Assembly: GCA_016290875.1 (NCBI GenBank)
Contig: JAEEVL010000024.1
Coordinates: 1-53,564 of the forward strand
Source: Ruminococcus sp.
GTDB taxonomy: Bacteria > Bacillota > Clostridia > Oscillospirales > Ruminococcaceae
Reading direction: 5' to 3'
Length of the DNA stretch: 53,564 bases
The translations under genes were made by a program, and so were the position numbers. The number at the start of each line of letters is the position of its first letter. Position 1 is the stretch's first letter. Shown here in pieces: positions 49,283-53,564 of this stretch. Under the pieces are notes generated by a model. It worked only from the letters and a program-made list of their open reading frames with translations. It did no database searches and was not told where the DNA came from.

Positions 49283-52045
49283 TTATGCAGCGAATATCAT
49301 ACGCTTGAGGAGAATAAGATCAAAGACGTTAATAGCACCGTTTCCGTCAAGATCAGCATATATCAGATTAATGTCAGATGCAGACTTTCTGCCGAGGAGA
49401 TAGTTCTGTAACTTAACTGCATCAGCTATGTTGAGTTCACCGTCGTTATTGACGTCGCCTTCAACAACAGGCTTTGCCTCAGTGAGGAGTTCCCATTTCT
49501 GACAGCTGTTATTTGTGTTCTCCCAATGCTGAACATTAGCACCGCCGTCCTTCTTGGCAGCATCTACTTCAACATATCTTGTTCCGCCTGAAACATAGCT
49601 AAGGATGCTGTAAGTGCCGTCGAGGTTCTTTGAGAAGATGAATGCCTGATTATCGTCATTCTCTGAGAAAGGCGCAATGCTGATGTTGGCGCCGTTGCCG
49701 CTGTCCTCAACTCTGAGAGCATAGTTTTCGTCTTGAAGTGAACGGATAAAGTAGCGTACATTGGGTGAACCTGTTGCGCCGTCTCTTTTCAGTACCCACT
49801 TCTGGCAGTCATAGCCGTTCTGCTCCCACTGCTGAACATTTGTACCGTCTTCCATTTTGCCGTAAACTATGTCCATAACGAGGCCGGAGTTCACGTTTTT
49901 GAATGTGTAGATCACATTTGTATCCATTATACAGCCGGGATCAGAATCTGCTACAAGCTGCCAGTGCTGTTTGTTATCATCAGCAAGCTCGGACTGGCAT
50001 ACCATATTTCCCATAGCTGCATCCATTGCAGAAGCTTCTTCGGAAGCCTTTGTGACAATTGTATAAGTGCCGTCTGAGTTTTCAAGGAACTTGAACTGCT
50101 GTTTGTCACTGCCGCTGTACTTGCTGAGACTGAAGCCGTTAGAGTTGCTTTCAGTTCCTCCGGGAGCTTCGATCACTTCGTTATCTGATGAAGCAAGTGC
50201 AATGTAATAGTAACCGTCTCCTGCGCTGAAGAGCTTCCACACTGCTGTGTAAAGATCCTCTTCGCGTGAAAGAACGATGTGCACGGTGCTTCCTGTACCT
50301 ATTCCGAGTGAGAGATAGCTGTTGTATTCAGCGTTTTTAATTGTGAAAGTCGAGCCTTCGTTGAATGAAGCAGCCTTAGGCTTCATAGGACCGCTCGGAA
50401 CAGTTACAAATCCTGCGCTTGGAACACCTGCGGCTGAAAGACGGAGGTAGTTCACCTTGCTTGCAGTAGACTGGCATCCACTGTATGACGAGCAGTAGCT
50501 CTTTGCGCTGTCAGCTGAAATGCTCTTGTAGCTGTAGTTTTTATTTGGTCTCCAGTAGGATGGCTTTGAGTAAGCCGGATTGCTCTGAGTGCCCTGTCCC
50601 TGAACCGTTCTCTGACAGTTTGAGAACTTGGAGCCGCTCTCTGCGTAAGCTCCTGCGTATGTGATAGTGTTCCAGTCGCAGATAACGTTTCCGCCGTTCT
50701 CGTATACGCAGTTTTCAGCGTAAATATCACAGCCGCTGTGAACTGTATAAGCCATGCTGAACTTGTTCACATAGTTGTTGAGCGAGTGGAAATATCCCCA
50801 GCGCATAAGTCCGGGACCTCTTGTGTTTGTATCATTGAATCTGTTTGAAATGAGTGACATACGCGGGAAATTGTCGTATGTGTTCTTTACTTCTGCAGTA
50901 TCGTCAGGGTAGCCGAGAATAAGACCGTATTTGTGAGCACCGAATGAGCAGTCTGAAACTGTGCAGTAGTCGGCATCATAACAGCAGGCAAAGAACTTGT
51001 CCTCGTCAACCTGCTTTGTCTGCGGCGCATAGCCGTAGTTGTTGTGACCGGTGAATGTTACGTGGTCTACCCAAAGGTTCTCACCGGCGCTGAAATAGCA
51101 TACGATAGAGTCGTTGTGGTTGGACTCAGCATCGTGCTGCATTTCAAGGTTCTTGATGATGATGTTATTGCTTGTGGTTGAGTGACGCTTGGTGCAGAAC
51201 TGTACGTTGAACAGAGTATGAGCGCCGTAGCTTCCAACGATAGTCTTGTTGCCCTGTACATAAATTCTGCCGGCAGTACACATATAGCGTGTACTGTTGA
51301 AGTTGAGGTCTGTGACGCTGATATTCTTGGTAATGAGAATGGTGTAAGGATCTGAAGATTCAGCGTATTTCTTGAGGTCACTGAAATTGGAAACTTCAAC
51401 GATCTCACCGTAAAGACCTCCTATGTCTCCGGCTTTGATATTGCCAGTATTATCATCGAAGCAGTAGCCTGCAAAGCCCTGCAAGCCGTCAGAAATCAGC
51501 AGCCAGAGCTGAGAATCATCACCGGTGTAGCTTGAAAGAGTCATACCGGCGGTACCGCTTGTGAGAGCGAGCGAGGTATCTGAGTAGTTAACTATTTTGT
51601 AGTAGAGAGCGTTGCCGAGACGGTCATTTTTTACGGGAATAACGTACCAGTGCTGAGATTGTGCAGACTCGCTGCCGTACATTATCACGTTTGATCCGGC
51701 TTTGACGCTGTAGTTCTCGGGAGTGAGAAGACGTCCGGACTGCATATTGGTCAGCTTGAAGAATGTGCCGTTGGAGTCGAGACCTACTCTGTCGAAACGC
51801 CAGGACGCTGAAAAGTCACCGCCGAGTGACTTCATTGAGAGGGAAGCGCCGTCGTCTGTGCCGTTTTCTGTCAGTACCTTTGAATTGTCCTTGGAGGCGA
51901 TATTTATCAGCTGTGCCGGATAATCGGCTGAGACAGCTGAGGCTTTCATTTCATATCTGTCATCGACTGCAAGAGGGAGCAGCAGAACAGAGAGAATTGA
52001 AAGGCATAATGCGATCGCCCTTCGCATGGTGATGGATAGTTTCAT
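49283..52045 (-). CDS. Secreted PL1 pectate lyase with ricin-type domains and dockerin
   Basis: The start follows AAGGAGGTAAATT. The 920-residue protein has a signal peptide (TMRRAIALCLSILSVLLLPL), then an N-terminal ricin-B-like lectin domain (QHWYVI, QLWLLI), a parallel beta-helix pectate lyase of family PL1 with GENLWVDHVTFTG, FFACCYDADYCT and YGLILGYPDD, two more ricin-like domains rich in Q-x-W (QHWQLV, QKWVLK, QKWELL), and a C-terminal type I dockerin (GDVNNDGELNIADAVKLQNY and ADLDGNGAINVFDLILLKRM). The dockerin binds cohesins, so the enzyme is a cellulosome part that cleaves pectin by beta-elimination with Ca2+. A consensus promoter lies upstream. Confidence 0.94.
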   Translation of the reverse strand: MKLSITMRRAIALCLSILSVLLLPLAVDDRYEMKASAVSADYPAQLINIASKDNSKVLTENGTDDGASLSMKSLGGDFSASWRFDRVGLDSNGTFFKLTNMQSGRLLTPENYSVKAGSNVIMYGSESAQSQHWYVIPVKNDRLGNALYYKIVNYSDTSLALTSGTAGMTLSSYTGDDSQLWLLISDGLQGFAGYCFDDNTGNIKAGDIGGLYGEIVEVSNFSDLKKYAESSDPYTILITKNISVTDLNFNSTRYMCTAGRIYVQGNKTIVGSYGAHTLFNVQFCTKRHSTTSNNIIIKNLEMQHDAESNHNDSIVCYFSAGENLWVDHVTFTGHNNYGYAPQTKQVDEDKFFACCYDADYCTVSDCSFGAHKYGLILGYPDDTAEVKNTYDNFPRMSLISNRFNDTNTRGPGLMRWGYFHSLNNYVNKFSMAYTVHSGCDIYAENCVYENGGNVICDWNTITYAGAYAESGSKFSNCQRTVQGQGTQSNPAYSKPSYWRPNKNYSYKSISADSAKSYCSSYSGCQSTASKVNYLRLSAAGVPSAGFVTVPSGPMKPKAASFNEGSTFTIKNAEYNSYLSLGIGTGSTVHIVLSREEDLYTAVWKLFSAGDGYYYIALASSDNEVIEAPGGTESNSNGFSLSKYSGSDKQQFKFLENSDGTYTIVTKASEEASAMDAAMGNMVCQSELADDNKQHWQLVADSDPGCIMDTNVIYTFKNVNSGLVMDIVYGKMEDGTNVQQWEQNGYDCQKWVLKRDGATGSPNVRYFIRSLQDENYALRVEDSGNGANISIAPFSENDDNQAFIFSKNLDGTYSILSYVSGGTRYVEVDAAKKDGGANVQHWENTNNSCQKWELLTEAKPVVEGDVNNDGELNIADAVKLQNYLLGRKSASDINLIYADLDGNGAINVFDLILLKRMIFAA

Positions 52046-52088
52046 AATTTACCTCCTTAGTATTTTTACGGGTGCCTACACCTAATTT

Positions 52089-52117
52089 ATTATACCATAT
52101 TAGACAAAAATTGTCAA
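52089..52117 (-). promoter_or_regulatory. Consensus promoter of the pectate lyase gene
   Basis: On the minus strand TTGACA (52112-52117), 17-base spacer and TATAAT (52089-52094), about 45 bases before the start codon. Confidence 0.85.
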
Positions 52118-52172
52118 TAATTCAGCGATTATTTATATATGTAAATCATAAATGATAGAGAGACGTGCAAAA

Positions 52173-52200
52173 AATAGCTGCGGTATGTACCGCAGCTATT
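52173..52200 (-). terminator. Terminator of the SpaA-domain wall protein gene
   Basis: AATAGCTGCGGTA (52173-52185) and TACCGCAGCTATT (52188-52200) form a perfect 13-bp stem with a 2-base loop; T6 follows on the minus strand. Confidence 0.9.
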
Positions 52201-52227
52201 AATGCTATCTGAGCTTTTCAGCCGAGA

Positions 52228-53564
52228 TTAGTCTTCCTTTTTGCGTACTGCAAATGCAGTTCCGATCGCGAGGAGCATTACAGCAACTGCTGTTCCTGCG
52301 CCTGCAGCACCTGTTGGAGGTGAATTTGCAGGAGGAGCAGATGTTGTTGTATCGGTGCTTGTGGAAGTCTCTGTTTCTGTAGTTGTTTCGGAAACCTCTT
52401 CGGTAGTAGTAAGAGTAGCTGTGTCGATATCAATAGTAGTTGTTACAGCAGTTGTCACTTCTGCGTAATCGTCTACCATTGTAACAGAACTCTCTGTTAT
52501 GTACTGTGCATCGCCTGTGAGTTCGCCGTTTTCGATAATGAAGATTATATCGGTTGTAACTTCATAACCGTTAGGAGCAGCGACTTCGTGGAGAGTATAA
52601 GTACCGTCCTTGAGGTTCTTAACAGTTGTGGGGGTATCGCCTGAGATCCAAACGAGTTCCTTACCGGATTCAGTAGATACGAGTTCAGCGTTTTCGCCGA
52701 GACTTACCTTTGAGAGTGAGAATACGATAGCCTTGCCGTTCTTGTCAACACCTGTGATAGAGAGCTTAGCACCGCTTATCTCATCGCCGTTGAGATTCTT
52801 CTTGCAGATCTCAACATCGATGTACCTGCCTTCATCTATGTCGGTAGGACCTGTGGACGTTGTGTACGTCTCATAATCGCCGCTTACAACTCCGGTTGTT
52901 GTGGTAGTTTCAACTTCAGTAGTTGAAGTTGAAGTTGTTGTTGCCTCGGTTGTAATAGTTGTGGTGGTCGAAGTTGTTGTAGATGTAGTCGTCGTTGTAG
53001 TAGTTGTGCTTGTTGTTGTGGTCGTAGTTGTAGTGGTTGTCGTTGTAGTGGTAGTAGTTGTTGTTGTGCTTGTCGTAGTGGTGGTAGTCGTCGTGGTTGT
53101 TGTAGTTGTAGTAGTCGAAGTAGTAGTCTTGGACTCATCGATCATAACAACTTCATCGGGAACGGGAGTGATATCGTCAACGCTTATGAGCTGACCGTTC
53201 TCGATAGTGAATACCATATTGGTTGCAACTTCGTAGTTCTCCGGAGGAGCGATTTCAGTAAGAGTGTACTTACCGTCCTTGAGACCGAATGTTGTAGCAG
53301 AATTGCCTGATACCCAAACGAGAGAACTGCCATAACCGTTCTTAACTTCTACGTTAACGCCCTTGTCAACGATAGTGCCTTCATCGAAGATGATAGGATT
53401 GCCATTCTTGTCAACACCTGTAAGTTCAAGTGTAGCACCGGGAACTTCTTCGCCGAGGATATCGCGCTTGTCGATCTTTACCTGAGCGAGAGTTGTTGTA
53501 GTTGTTGCTTCGGTAGTAGTTGTAGTCGTTGTAGTGGTGGTTGTGGTGGTAGTCGTCGTTGTGG
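52228..53564 (-). CDS. Wall-anchored SpaA-domain protein with threonine linkers, 5' end cut by the window
   Basis: The frame remains open to the right edge, so only the last ~445 residues are seen and internal Met codons are not starts. Going toward the C-terminus: a poly-Thr stretch at the edge, a SpaA/Cna-B-like domain (QVKIDKRDILGEEVPGATLE, ending GKYTLTEIAPPENYE), a Thr/Ser linker of about 80 residues, a second such domain (ISGAKLSITGVDKNGK, ending GTYTLHEVAAPNGYE), another Thr-rich linker, and SPPTG followed by a membrane helix and RKKED. SPPTG fits an LPXTG-like sortase signal. The domains resemble pilin and adhesin modules with internal isopeptide bonds. Confidence 0.88.
   Translation of the reverse strand, partial: TTTTTTTTTTTTTTTTTEATTTTTLAQVKIDKRDILGEEVPGATLELTGVDKNGNPIIFDEGTIVDKGVNVEVKNGYGSSLVWVSGNSATTFGLKDGKYTLTEIAPPENYEVATNMVFTIENGQLISVDDITPVPDEVVMIDESKTTTSTTTTTTTTTTTTTTTSTTTTTTTTTTTTTTTTTTTSTTTTTTTTSTTTSTTTTITTEATTTSTSTTEVETTTTTGVVSGDYETYTTSTGPTDIDEGRYIDVEICKKNLNGDEISGAKLSITGVDKNGKAIVFSLSKVSLGENAELVSTESGKELVWISGDTPTTVKNLKDGTYTLHEVAAPNGYEVTTDIIFIIENGELTGDAQYITESSVTMVDDYAEVTTAVTTTIDIDTATLTTTEEVSETTTETETSTSTDTTTSAPPANSPPTGAAGAGTAVAVMLLAIGTAFAVRKKED
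52887..53128 (-). repeat. Low-complexity ACN-repeat tract encoding a threonine linker
   Basis: Nearly every codon on the minus strand is a Thr codon (ACT, ACA, ACG, ACC mixed) with occasional Ser. A second such tract begins near 53497 and runs off the window. Mixed codons suggest selection for the Thr stretch rather than simple slippage. Confidence 0.9.

Noticed and set aside
52901..53194. Open + strand frame encoding almost only valine
   Set aside because: It is the antisense of the threonine linker in the SpaA-domain protein and has no ribosome site.

Overview
The window looks like a chromosome segment of a gut or rumen Firmicute of the genus Ruminococcus or a close relative. The evidence is a dockerin-bearing pectate lyase (a cellulosome component), strong AGGAGG ribosome binding sites, TTGACA-N17-TATAAT promoters, Gram-positive lipoproteins, a sortase-type C-terminus and a Firmicutes-style type VII secretion locus. 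No rRNA, tRNA, CRISPR array, transposase or phage gene was recognised.

Layout. (1) 1-7.4 kb, + strand: an accessory region with the frameshifted end of a sigma-like gene, a lipoprotein whose N-terminal half recurs at 24.7 kb, a tandemly duplicated gene family with the remnant of another gene at the junction, small ORFs, and a Phd/RelE-type toxin-antitoxin pair. (2) 7.7-12.9 kb, - strand: a cyclic-di-GMP operon with a membrane diguanylate cyclase, a peptide-binding lipoprotein and a GGDEF-EAL phosphodiesterase. (3) 13.2-21.8 kb, - strand: a class II lanthipeptide operon with a DUF5085-like protein, two precursors, LanM, a flavoprotein, a DUF3267 membrane protease-like protein, a C39-peptidase ABC exporter and a short HlyD-like protein. 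A divergent LytTR response regulator and GHKL histidine kinase (22.1-24.1 kb) probably control it. The LanM keeps its dehydratase residues but has lost the recognisable zinc ligands of the cyclase, and the precursors contain only one and two cysteines.

(4) 24.4-25.7 kb: a probable structured small RNA and the second lipoprotein paralogue. (5) 25.9-47.1 kb, + strand: a large type VII secretion (T7SS) locus. It encodes a helical partner protein, a Hint/Ntox15 DNase-type toxin with a GAD/DUF1851-like immunity protein, a TPR protein, four WXG100-like proteins, a protein with eight 23-residue repeats, an EssC ATPase split over two genes, a 48-residue protein, a membrane Ser/Thr kinase with EssB-like layout but intact kinase motifs, a two-helix membrane protein and a 1,887-residue Ig-like surface protein. 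The substrates are separated from the machinery by a terminator-like hairpin. This locus differs clearly from the canonical EsxA-EsaA-EssA-EsaB-EssB-EssC order.

(6) 47.2-49.1 kb, - strand: an ApbE / NusG-II / Gx-transporter operon typical of extracytoplasmic flavin-based electron transfer. (7) 49.3-52.0 kb, - strand: a ricin-PL1-ricin-dockerin pectate lyase. (8) 52.2 kb to the edge, - strand: the C-terminal part of a SpaA-domain wall protein with long threonine linkers and an SPPTG sorting signal.

The most novel parts are the T7SS variant with an apparently active kinase and split EssC, and the lanthipeptide system with a vestigial cyclase.
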